Positions 1-34,000 of a stretch of 64,000 nucleotides of DNA are shown in pieces. Origin of the DNA: Motacilla alba alba. Its lineage: Eukaryota > Chordata > Aves > Passeriformes > Motacillidae. Within the stretch, counting starts at the first letter, position 1. Every line of letters starts with the position of its first letter. Below the pieces are notes generated by a model. That model was given only the letters and a program-made list of their open reading frames with translations. It searched no databases and was not told the origin of the DNA. The position numbers and the translations under genes were made by a program. The stretch is from assembly GCF_015832195.1 (NCBI RefSeq), contig NC_052027.1:15434149-15498148 (forward strand), given 5' to 3'.

Positions 1-1952
1 TATGTAATTTCATACATCGCTTATACACACACAGAGGAGAATACTCAATAAACAGGTTTAGGTGTTTCAGATCTCCTAATTCAAAGTGACAATACTGGAG
101 CAGCCACAGACCATCTCCAAAGCACTACACAAGTTCATCTGTTGATTTAAGAGCTTAACTACTGAAGTCAGAAATGCCTCATAACTAAAACAGACCTGGG
201 TTCATTTTGAAAGTCAGTAAGAAAGAGAGAAATTTCAGGGGAGTGAATATATTCCCCACATCTCCCCACACACAGACTCCTTCTGTTGAAAGGACATTGA
301 AATGGGAAAGGACAACAGATTACACTCAAAAAATTCAAAATGTTATTAGGGAGAAATAAAATCTAATATCTGACAAGATTACAAATACCTATCTATAACT
401 GTAATAGATACACTTTTTTATTTTCTCTAAGAGGAAACTCAAGTTTTATATGGGCTGAAAGCTGCTCAAATGTCTTTAAATGGCTTCAAGCCAAACCAAC
501 AATCAGAATATGGGGCTCTGGGCAAGAGGTCTCACCTCTTTCCTTGCCCCTTTGCCTTCCCTGGGCATTGGTGCTTACCTAATCCCTTAGAGACACAAGT
601 CTGGGACTAATCTGGAGGAACTATTTACTTTTTTTACATCTAGGGAATTTTTGATGGTTTAGCTCTCTTGGTCAATTCCCTGAAGAGTCAGATATGCACC
701 AGTCCAAGAAAAAGAGTGGAAATACTGGATTGTGGCACGTGGGATAAAAGCAGACAAGCAGTGTTGTGGCAGTGCTGATTTAAACAGCTTAAGTGGCCAT
801 AAACTGTACCCTAGAAGAGACACATTAAATCTCTATAAATCAAACACGCCCTAATGGCATAGGCAGTTATTTCTAAGTTGCTTGTTATCATATCTAAACC
901 TCTGACATTAAAGCAAATAGCAATTAATGTTATTTGATTGCAAACTTCTCAAACTTTTAAAGTGCTCCAATTTCACAAGGCCTTTACTTATTCTTAGTTC
1001 TGTCAGCTACTTAGGATCATTAAAACCAAAGAAATCTACAAAACCAAAATCCTACCAGTAATAATTATAAAACTGCTGTGAAAGCCCCTAATTTATTAGG
1101 CAAACATTTTTAACTTTCTTAAACTCCCCTCCCCAAACCATTTGGGTTGTTGTTTTTCTCTCTGATGAAGAGCCACAGCTCTTTTATAAGGCAACATCTC
1201 CTCCCATTCCTGCCTCAAGGAGCTGCAAATATGATTTCTAGCATGCACACAAAACCTTCACTTTCAGCAATCTGAGAATAACAGACTGAACAAAATTAAA
1301 TGCTGATGTTAAGAATGTGTGATACTCAACTGCAGCTGCAAATCCACAACTTCTGCACATCAGTGGACTTCTGAGTAACAGAAGATAAACTCTGCAACTT
1401 CACCTGGAAGTGATTTCACAGTCTGTCCCTCACACATTTTTTAACAGTGATACAGCCCCTACATGCACAAGCCCCAGTGGTCATTCCTTGAGGAGCAGCA
1501 CAGACCATCTTGTCATTCCCCTCTCTGAAGGGATGTGGCTGCTTAAAGAAGCCTGGCAGAACTCTTGGTCTGTATCTTCAGACAATGCCATGTGGTTCAA
1601 TGAAAGCTTTAGCAGGAAATTACCTTCCAGCAATCATTTTTTAGAAGTGTTTCAGAGTAAATTTATCATGCTGGTATTTTTTCCATGAGATTAGCCAATA
1701 TCATAATTTGTTGAATCACTCCTTAAAAAAAAATAAATTCAAGCAGTCATTCCAAACTCAGTGAATGCTCAGAGACTTGTTGAGGTTTCTAAGACACAAG
1801 GTGAATACTGAGATATAGAACTGAAAAGAACCCTCATGACAAGTGAAATACTAAAATGACTGTACAACGATTTTAGGATGAGTTAACCAGTTGCTGAAAT
1901 ACTCTGGGATTCTACCCTGAGATTCACTGCAGTGCCAGAGCAGAACATTTAC
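1..1952 (-). other. STIMATE: STIMATE intron 4 (partial); no further exon seen
   Basis: AT-rich intronic sequence. I looked on the minus strand for the next conserved STIMATE block (the GDPLQCGAW-type segment) and did not find it, so the intron continues past base 1. No recognisable repeat was seen. Confidence 0.6.
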
Positions 1953-23476
<21,524 letters not shown>

Positions 23477-23497
23477 GGCGAGGCCCGGCCGGCGCCC

Positions 23498-23509
23498 TCA
23501 GCGGCGCAT
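23498..23509 (-). other. STIMATE: Minimal upstream ORF (Met-Arg-Arg-stop) in the STIMATE leader
   Basis: An ATG in strong context (GCCGCC before it) is followed by two Arg codons and TGA. The uORF stop is 21 bases before the STIMATE ATG. It lies in the leader only if transcription starts at or above 23510, which the GC-box position suggests. Confidence 0.5.
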
Positions 23510-23749
23510 GGCGGCCCTGCCGGCCCCGCTGCCGCTCCGCCCCGCCTGCCCGCCCCGCTCCCGCCCCGCCGCGTCACCGCACCGCCCCTCGGCCCGCCCG
23601 GCCCTCGGCGCTCCGCCCGCGACACGGAGCGGCCCCCGGGAGCCGGGGCTTCAGCGCAGCGCTGCCTGCTGCAATCGGGTACGGCCGGCTGAGGAGCACG
23701 GCACAGGAGGGCCCGGTGCTGCGGGCAGCTGCCAAACGCCGTCTGGCTC

Positions 23750-26700
23750 CAGCATCCACACACCGGCTGGCTCCAGCGTCCACCCCTTTTCCAAACCGCG
23801 CCACAGCTCCGAGGAATCCCCGGGTAAGAAGCACAGCACCGGAGGCTTTGCTTAGCCCAGACCGCACAGGGTGAGGCAAGGCTGCTATCACCCTTGCAAG
23901 AGGAGAGTATGACCTGGGGTCTTTAGCAAAAATGCTTAATCCTTTGTGAAGGGCAACCCCCGGCTCAATGGATTAAGCAAAACCTGTCAGCACTTTCATT
24001 TGGAAAACTGGGAAACTGGACCTGTTGGCCAGTGAGCCTCGAGTGGCCCCATTGTGCTGCACCCCTCTTCATCCTCACCAGCCAGAACTGCATCAAGTTT
24101 AGGCTCTTATTTTTAGTGCAGGATCAACCCAGGTCATGTTGCATTGTATTGTTTTCTTACACAATTTAATTTCTTTAAATAATTTAAAATCCCTATCTTA
24201 ATATGAATTCACTTATAAATATGACCCAGAAAGCACATGTTTAAGTCTATCAGAAAGCAAAGCCAAGCACATGAATCAATAGTTCTTTAAATAACATTTG
24301 TTGTGTCTACATGACAAACCTACCTACGTGACTGTCCTTCCTGGCAGGAGATGCCAAACAGTATTGGCACACAACACTGATTTTTCTGAGTTTTAGGCTG
24401 TGTTATAAATGTCTGGATGTTGCAGCTAGAAAAAGAAATGCTCTCAGCACTCTGACCTAGAGAGCACACAGCCAAAATGCTCTGTCCAGTGCCTCTAGCC
24501 CCAGGTCAACACTCTTCTGCTCTGAGCTGCCAAAAGCAAGAGCTCAGGAAAGCAAAGAGTTACCTAACAGAAAAGACACGGACTGAAGCAAGTTACTTTT
24601 TCTCCCCCTTGCACACAGTGGTAACAGCCATCAAGCACTGCATTTGCAACCTGGACTTGGCCTATTTGCTTGTGGCCCAGGGTGGTTTTTTAGCTTTCAC
24701 AGCTGCTGTTGAACATCAGACATCCCACACACGTACCTGACCTTAACCCCAATACTGGTTAAAGATTTACCTAATGCTATTTACACACAAAACCTATGTT
24801 TCAGACATGAATCTGGAAACATAACTCAAAGCGCTTATGCCTCATGTTACTCCATATTCCACGCTTTAAACCAGATCATTCCCCCAAAATGCCTCTTCAA
24901 GGGTTTTATCTCATCATGACTCCTATAAGCCCTTCTGAACCTGTTGCGGACAAGTCACTGCCTCCTGCTATGGACTATCCACGAGCCTTCAGATTTCTCT
25001 CAAGCAGACAGTGCTCTGTGAAGGCAAGTAGAAGATTTAACATAAATCCTACTTATTTATAGAGGTCTAAAGGCAGTGTTAAGCAAATCAGTTTCATCCC
25101 ACCCCTATGCATTTTCTGCACCCAGTGTAAAATCAGCTCAAGGTAACTGAAGTGCAGCCAAGAAACAAGTGCTGAGTACAATCTGTTGGAATGCCAAGTA
25201 AGGAAACAAGAACTTTGCAAGGCAAAGTTTTTGGAAACATCTCATGTTATTCAGAGAAAGCAAAGCCAGCCTATTTTAAAATTTCAGCTTGCTGGGATAG
25301 CACTAACCTTTACAGAACCGTCCAGGAGCTGCAGCACCTGCAAGGTTTGCAGTGGATTGTATCAAGCAGCTTCCAAGGTTCGAAGAAGGCAATAAAAGAA
25401 AATTACTCCAATTTGTAGGTCCTGTCCTCAGCTCCTGTATATTAATTGGATTCAGCATACTGTGAAACAAAACCTGTTACCTAAGAAAAAGCTTTGATAA
25501 AGAGGACTCCTCCATTTGAGGGGACTGAATAAACCCAATCAAGCTCTTCAACATGACGCCTCTCCAAGCGGTATTTACGTGGCTTGCATTTACCTTATAT
25601 GCAAGCAATGGATTATGCCAGACAACTTTCCACAATTTTCCAAGATGGAAAATTGCTCATGGTCAGCAGCAGTATTTATGATAAAAAAAAGCCATCAGTA
25701 ACAGTTTAAGTATCTTTTTTAATTTTCTTACAACCACTTAAAACTGTCATATAACACAAACTTTTGTACATTATTTACAGACAAAACAAGTAAAATATCC
25801 ATCCAAAATATTTTTTAAAAAAATCTTCTGATTAAATTGTTACACCTGCTCAAACAATGGTGGGACTTAATAGGCATATTTTCTTGTGCATGTTTCTCTT
25901 CCATGTAGTACTTCAGTCTCACTGCATATATATTTTTTCTTTTAAAAGATAAAGAAAGATAAAACAAGCAGAAGGGACACAACACAATATGCATTTAAAT
26001 CTTTGTTTAAGAACAAGCAGCTAATTAAAAAAGGCAAAATACAGGAAAAGTGCATCAGTTCCAATGAGTTAGTATAAGAAAGAGGCCCACAGGTGTGGAG
26101 CTGGCACCCTTCTGGGTAGAGATTCCTAGAAGACCTCTGATTGTCTATAGAGATTATTTAAAATTTATTTTAAACAGAAATAAAAAAAAAAATAAAAAGG
26201 AGAGGAGAAACATGACACCTCCAGATTTTTTTTTGTTTGTTTTGCCATGAGGTTTCTTTGAAACTGGTGCTCAACAACTTTCAGAGTGGGCGAGAATTCC
26301 TTTGTGCCCAGAGCTCAGTGTTGACCCCGTGCCCCAGGGCTGCTCCCATTGTTTGTGCTAAGTCACTCAGCTCCACTGCCTTGAAACTTTGTCAGCACGA
26401 GATCTGTGTGCTTCCATGGCTTAAAGCTGAGCCAAACACTGCTGGCTGGGCACCTGGACTGAGCAACTTTGTCTTCCCATCAAAAGTCCACTTGCATGTC
26501 TGGCGCATTTCAGAACAGATACCACCAAAATGACCATGGAGACAAAGTGTCACTAACCTTAACTCATTTTCATTGTGTTTCATACAGACTGGTATTTGGT
26601 TTTACTACAATAAAAGAGGCTTGTTGTCTCTGGTGTTCCCAAGTCCCATTGCAATCCTTCACCCAAAAGGCTGCCTTTGAAAACAAGGCTACATGCATGT

Positions 26701-29700
26701 CTGGGGAAGGGCAGCAGCACTCTGAAACAAGGGGTCAGCACACAATCCCTTGGAAGGGGAGCCTTCTTCCTACATCTGAAGTCTCCTGACCCAGCCTATG
26801 TCTTTGTGCTTAGTTACTTTTCAGTTATCTGAGCTCACAGTAGGCAGCAACCAGGCTGACACTTTGTGACAGGACTGGTTAAGGAGTAGCTTTGTACAGA
26901 ATCATATTTTTGGCTTTCTGGTAAGGCTACTTCATCTAGTAACAACAGATTTGGTCCAAAGGTATCCAGTCTCCAACTCGAGCTCAATAGTTTTGAAGCC
27001 TATTCCATTACATTCAAAAATCTCACAAGCCACTGGGCTTTCTGCTAACGAAGTACCAAGGCTTGTACTTCACACAGAAGAATGGAGTGCTCAGTCCAAT
27101 TGCCAGTAAATATATTTACACTTCTGTGGACCTAGCAGCTAAATACTCCTTCCCTCCTTTAAAGCATCACTGGAATAAAGAACAAACACTAGCAAATCCT
27201 AAAACAACAACAAAATACTGCTAAAAGTTGTGACAGAGAACGTGATCTTTAAAACCACTCCCAGACTCTGTATGCACTGTTTCCATTAAGCCCAGGAGAG
27301 ACTGCAAACACTCCTGGAGTTCTATACAAAACAAAAATTAATCTGCCTTTTATTTCATTCCTCAAAGAGGAACTTTCAGAATTGTTTTGAGATAGGAAAA
27401 AAGTAGTCTTCATTCACCAAGATCAGCGCTGTACCTCTCCTCTCCTGGAAGGACTGCCAAGTCAGTTTAGGATGGACTGCAAGCTGCTTGTGCTTTGGGA
27501 ATAATTCTACCACATTAAACCTCCATGGCATTTTTGGAGGTCAAATACTTCTCTGTTACAGAATCCTCAAGTTGGTGCAGAAAGCACACAACAGTGACCC
27601 AACAAAATCCTCCTGCCTAACCAGGCTAAGCTTAGCACAGTCAAAGTGGCACCACCAGGTTTCTAAAGCTACAATGTGCAATCCCAAGACTGCACAACGC
27701 AGATGAAAATATGACAAGCAAGAACACAAACCCTCAGTGGGTCAAGCCAAGGATAAACTCCTGTTACCAGCCACATTAATGGTACACAAGGCTCAATGGA
27801 GAGCTCATTTTCTTGTACTGAAGACATCTGGAGGACATAAGTGCCTTTTCCTGGACTCCAGCTTTGTTGTACTGTATGGTGAATTATGTGCTAGAGGACA
27901 GCACAAACCCCTGAACCCTAAATTACTGCAGTCCCAGCAATTTCTGATGGAGAAACATTGCTGTCACCCAAAACCAAGATTCAGCCACCAGCTACACAAA
28001 ATCCAGTTTTTAAGAAACAGAGTGACTAAAGCAGCACGTGAGCTCATTTCAAGTCATACCGGAGTAAGATGAACAAGTAAGTGCAGTTGTGTCATCTGCC
28101 ACGCATAGAGAAAGAGGAACTTGAAACAGAGTCAAGTAGAAACCATCCATCAAGATAAAGCCCCAATTATCCCTTTTAAATCCAGCAATAAAACAGAGTG
28201 CATTTTTTTCCAGGAAACAGAGTGTACAGTACCCGTGTGCAGCATAAAAACATTTCACAAATAATGAAAACATCCCTTTTGAAAATCTCAACAAAAATAG
28301 ATCCCATTGGGACCAGACTGTCAGTGCCTCCCAAAACAAGGCAGAAAAATCCAGCCTATAAAACGTGCCAAAGGTGACCAGTGAGTATCCCACTAACAGC
28401 TGAAACTGCTGACTGCTTTATTTACTGAGAAAAGGAGTATGACATTTGTATTTAAAACCCCAGGCACCATGTTAACAGGTCCACTAAATGACATGTTCAG
28501 CTCTGTCCTCTCCTGACAACTACTTAAAAAGACATCTATCTGTCCATGGGGAAAGGTGGAAGCAGCATCTCTTGGCTATGCAGGGCAATCCTGCCAGGCG
28601 CCAGGACAACAGAACTCTGGGAATTCTACTGCACTGACCCAAAAGCATCATCTTCCAGCCCAGACGTTCTCTGCTGGTCAAACTTCTCAAGACAAGATGC
28701 TGACAGCAAAGCAGCAGTGTTTCTTTAGAAATTTTTTCAAGCCTAATGGCTTATGAATGAGTTTGTCCTAAGGGACTGGAGTACAGGCAAATGATCTAAG
28801 CACAATATGAAGAGCCAAAACATCCATTTATTGGCCACACATCTGGTGGAAGGAGGAAAAAGGGACACTTTGATTGCAATTTAATGGTGTCTTCACACTC
28901 TGCTTACAATGTGGGAGAAAAATTGTTCTAGCTACACACTGCCCTCCTTCAGGAATATTCAGCTAATAAATAATCTGACATTTACATTTTGATTCTGGAA
29001 TTGAAAAAAAAAATTCTGATTTTAGTAATGGTGTGAATAGTTCTGCCTTGACTAGGCAGTTACTCTAAGGGGCAAAAGCAACCCCCCTCAGTTACTGAGC
29101 TCTGCTTAGTCCCAGCAGTTTTCACTGGAGGCAGCTCCCCCTCAACACCAATGTGGCAGGTCAAGTCACAGGCTGTGCCAACTTGGCTCTCAGCCTACAG
29201 ACCACATCCTTGCTGAATCCTGCAGCTCACAGCTTTGGAATGGCCAGTCACACTGAGCCTAAGGGACACTCCAGTCATTCCGTTTGACCAGAGGAATCCC
29301 TGTTCATCAGAACCCAGTAACTGCATCCTTCCTAAACCCATTCCTGCAGCAAGCACCTGCCTAACTCACATGCGTTTGTACGCCAGGGGCTTCCTGCAGA
29401 GATGGATTTGAACAGGAGTGGAGCTGCACACATCCAGCTCCTGCCTGTGCTCCTCCAAACACTGAGAACAGGCAGAGTGAATGAATGCAAGCCAGCTGAA
29501 ACTCAGCACTGATGTGATGCAGATCTTGGGCCTGATGTGAGTTTCCCCACACCTTTAATGGAAAGAAATGTAAGCCTTGTTACTCCAAGTGTAAAGCACT
29601 GGCCTACAGCAAGTGGCTGATTGGGTTTTATTACCATGGAAAATTAAAATCAGCAGTTCATCCTACTGTGAGAGTCTACTGATGGAACGAAGATGTCCCA

Positions 29701-30955
29701 CTGGTCCTTTTCCTTTTCTGTAATAAAAGCACACAAATCCCTTGCCAACCCACCAAATTTTCATCAAGTCTGATCCTGAGCATCTGTAGATAGTTAAAAA
29801 TACAAAGTCAAGCTCACAAGAGTTTCCAGAATGCAAACACTGGCAGAGCTATGTTGCAGTCCTCTACTGATTGCAGTTTCCTTAGTGTATTCTCTAAATA
29901 GATATTCAGGTAGCAAAGCAAAAGTCTGCTGACAGGCTCTATGTACATGGCCCAATTGTTTGCTAGAAGAAAAAGGAAATAACTTCATACAATAAAGAAA
30001 AAATAAAAATCTGACAACCCAAATATAGAAAATGCAGAGGCACTTTCTCTTTCCTTCCTTATGTCCTACAGTCTGCCTGTAAGAGAAGTGCAAAATAATT
30101 CAGTTTTCTGACATCTGAAAAAAGGAAACATCCAGGTTATGCCTACAGAAGTTTCAGCTAAAGCTTTGGAACAGAAGCTGACATTGGTTTGCACTCTGGA
30201 CATGCCCACAGAAGCCAGACTGCTGTGCAGCCACAGACCACGTGTCCAGAAAGAGCAGTTACCTCCCTTTTTAATTCATCACTTCTACTGTACAGGCTAC
30301 AGAGGTAGTAAAAACAAAAGCAAAACCAACAACAGTAAAACAAACCGAAATAAACAAAAAAAAAAAACTTCAAAAGGAACCACACTCTTCCTATACTGCA
30401 CATTCAGAACCCTGTGGCCACATTGTTGTCCTAACAATGAACAAATTCATTAAAAATCTCAACATTAATACACGAATGTGCAAAGAACACATTCCAAAGT
30501 CAGTGCTGTGGTAAAGCAAGCGTTCATCCACAGGGAGGGCAGGGGACTCTGTGAAACATCAGGAACAGAAAGGTTATTTCTGGCAGCCTACATGCGAACG
30601 TAAACAGGATCCGTTTCTCCTTTTAAAGTTCTGTGCCAACAGAACTATTGAAATGTCATTTCCCACAAGAGGAGACTTTTCTGTCATCATTAAAAAATAC
30701 ATTAAAAAAAGGGAACCATAGAGCAAGAGACTATTGTGTTCCCGAGCTGGCAGCTGGTAGAGTAGCCCCTGTGTTTGCATTGGCATCTTGCTCCAGATGT
30801 TGTCTTCCTTCTGTTGAAATAGAAAAAATTGAGGCTGACACACACTTTTAGGTCACCAGGGCCTCAGTTTAAGTTCATTTGGCTTTACTTGCTAGAGAGG
30901 AAGGAGCATGTTTTAGTAGTTGTGCTTCAAAGGTCCACTTCAACTTGGCTGCTCC
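23750..30955. other. STIMATE-SFMBT1 interval: SFMBT1 3' UTR plus intergenic DNA
   Basis: No coding exon is supported here. The SFMBT1 3' UTR must begin at 30955 and run leftward. The stretch is AT-rich with short unrelated ORFs on both strands and no recognised transposon. The extent of the UTR is not determined by sequence alone. Confidence 0.6.
29627..29632 (-). terminator. SFMBT1: Candidate poly(A) signal AATAAA for SFMBT1
   Basis: The first canonical AATAAA on the minus strand after the stop codon, about 1.3 kb downstream. A weaker ATTAAA lies at 30270-30275, and further AATAAA motifs lie near 28.83, 28.41 and 26.16 kb. Another ATTAAA sits in a conserved-looking AT-rich block near 25.71 kb. 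Which of these is used cannot be told. Confidence 0.3.
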
Positions 30956-31096
30956 TCAGTTTGCAAACTGCTGGTAGAAGGCAAGTTTGACCCTCTCAAT
31001 GTGATGGCAGAGTTTAATAGCTGGTCCAAGCTTCAAGTCCATGCACTCCTGAACAGTGGGCAGGGTCAGCAGCAGCAGTGCCTGGCCATCGATCTC
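30956..31096 (-). CDS. SFMBT1: SFMBT1 coding exon 20 (residues 822-867 and stop, SAM domain end)
   Basis: Encodes [20 protein letters not shown], then [20 protein letters not shown] and YQQFAN, followed by TGA at 30956-30958. The SAM polymer/partner helix is complete and ends like the mammalian protein (FAN). The acceptor is TTCTGACAG. Confidence 0.98.
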   Translation of the reverse strand, partial: EIDGQALLLLTLPTVQECMDLKLGPAIKLCHHIERVKLAFYQQFAN

Positions 31097-34000
31097 CTGT
31101 CAGAAGACAAAAATTCCACAGTGACTTTGTTGTTATTCTCCCTGCTCCTTCAGCTTTGACTTGCTGTAATTTCAGATTTGTGACCATTTGTGAATTAGAT
31201 ATTTCTTTCATGTTCCCCCAGGCAGCTTAAAATCTCTCTCACGCACAACAAATTAACTCCTTTCTTGAAATGCCAGCTCAAATCCACTGAGACACAGACT
31301 CTCGGGAGATTCTACTGTAAAAAATGCAACCCAGCAAAAGAAAGCAAGGGAATTTCATGCAGAAAGTAATTTCAACCAACTACTGCATCTTTCTGTAGAA
31401 ATAGAGGTTTCACAAGGTGAAGTATATCTGCAACACCCAACACCACAAACTCCCCAACCATTAGTTCTAATAGTACAGTTTTAATAGATACTGGTTTTAT
31501 GGCAAATTTTAACCAAGATGCAAATAAAATGTTGACTTTTGTCATGGTGCTTTGTTATAGGCATTATTTGTAGTTTTAAGATTCAGATGCTCTGCAGACC
31601 AAAATATCCTCCCCCCAGTAGTGAAAAACCTTAAAATTCTGGTCATTGCCTGAACTCTCCTCTCAAACTGCTGCAGGTTGCAGAAGTGTTTGTTTCCTCA
31701 GAACCCTATTAAAAAAATTCTTTCTCTGACTCCTTAGGGTATAAGAAGCCAAGTGACAGATTCAACATTCAACAGCCAGAAAATGATACCTGATCAAGGA
31801 AAATCCTCGCCAGCGGAGCACAGTCAGTGGATTTGAGGAATCGTACCACATCAGCCACGCTCCATTCCAGAGGGTTACTGTCCAGCTGCAGCTTTTCAGC
31901 AACTTCCATCTTTATGTCCTAGACAAGCCAAAAGAATTCTCAAAATACCACATATGCTTAGTCTTTACTACAGTCCTATGACTCAATCATAACAACCATC
32001 ATGGATTTTAATTATTCTGTAGAGTTTTCACAACACCCTTCACAGGGAAACAGACAACACACATATTGTAGTTAATACCCCTAAGATTTTGGTGCTTGCT
32101 CAGCAGGGAGCAAGCCAGGGCAGAAATCTACATTCTGAGTTACCTTTGGCGAAGGAGGTTTATTCTCATCATCAGAAAAAGAGAAGGTCCTGAGCTTCCT
32201 CTTCCGCTTGTCTCGGTCCTGAGCCAGGGAATGAGACAGTTCACTCTGGGTGGGAGATGATGATAGGGATTTCTTCTCTGACACCTCTGATTCTTCAAGC
32301 AGCTCATCTTGGTGCTCTGAGGTGCTGTCCTCAGTCAGAGACTCTTCATCCACCTCGTCCTGGTCATCCTCCTCTTCTGCCCCACTGCCCTGAAGAGTTG
32401 GGAGAAAAGAAAAAAAGCAGCTGTAACCCTGAAGTTACAAGGAACTAATGTTTGCTGTTTCAAATGAAGCAGTCAAAGATCACATCCCAGATCCATGAGA
32501 AGTGTCCTACCTGGGGAGATCCAGCTGGAGTGTTATCCACAGATGCAGAAGAACGTTTTTTCTTATGAACAAAGAAATGTTTTCGTCTCTTCCGTCTTTT
32601 ATTTGGTTTCTTCATGGCTACTTCCAGGTTGCTGTGGCCGCCCGGGGGCCGACCTATCCGCTTGTTTTTCCTCTTTCCATAATAGTGTGCTGCCAGGACA
32701 GAAGAAAGGAGCTCACTGTTGAAATGCACCTTCAGTGTCACCAATTATGCTTGCCCCTCATCAGGACTGGAAAATCAGTAGAAGGACACTTCCCAATAGG
32801 AACCCCAGTTCTCCAAATCTTCAAAATCACTATGTCTATATTTTCCACTTCAATTTGATTTAAGGAACAAGAGTTACTGATGAATTTTGTTTGCCCTGTG
32901 AAGATTTATTTCCTCCATCTCTGGGAAGACCTCAAAAGATCCTATTTTATGCAAAAATTATCAAAGATTTGGTCCAATCTAATGGTGATTTTTATGATGA
33001 TTTGTAGTTTTTAAACATGGCCTCAATGCACTGTTTGTTCTCACAGTGTCAAATGGTTAAAGCCAGTTTACAAAATCCCTAAAAACTAAGAAAAGAGCTT
33101 GAAAGCGTTACATTTTTTTCCCCACCACGAATTGGTAAAAGCAATTATAATGCCACTTAAATTACAACACTAGTCAGTTCTTGTCCCAAAAGTTGTTTTA
33201 AAAAGATGAAGTTTTAAGCACACAACAGAAGTTAAGCCATGGTTCTACCACTTAATGCAGAATTTATTTTTTCTCTCCTACCCACTGGAACATGAATATT
33301 TTGTAGGCCTCTCTTATGTAGTTCTTGAGCTGCTCCTTCTGGAGTCAAAGTCAAAAGAAACTAAAATATAACACTCCAAATTCCACCTTGGTGTGGATCG
33401 GGGAACTACTCACTGTATTTTGTCTTTGTCAGGACAGAGCAGTTCTCTGAACACTTATCCAGCACCATCTGAGGGCCAAAGAGGTTTGGACAACATTCCA
33501 GCTTGATGCAGGTTTTCCTGCAGAAATCTGCCACCCGATCTGCCGTCCTCACAACCTCCACGGTCGCACGGTAGCTCTTGCCTTTGTATCTAGCATTGAA
33601 AATACAGGCGTAATTAGGAATCTTCTAATTACCTGGATAAAAGAAAGGACTTCATTGAAAGGTGTACAAAAATACTGAGATCAAACTGAGAAAAAATATG
33701 AGAAATTATGAACTTTATGGATTGCCAAGTCCAGGAAACAGGAGCTCCTGTCTCTTCTGTCAGATCCCCAAATAAAAAAAAATCCGTTACAGAGGTGGCT
33801 GCAGTACCAAACACAGCAACAGTGCCCCATCAACAGCTACAAAACACCATCTGAGGGGACTGTCCCAGAGTTCAGATAATTTGTTTTCCTTGTTTGCAGG
33901 TGGTTTGCTCTCTCTTTGCTTTTATGGGACTGCAGAAATGCCCACTGTGACATGGACAGCTGGCTCCTCAAACCAAGGCTGAGAGCACCCACTGAGCTCC

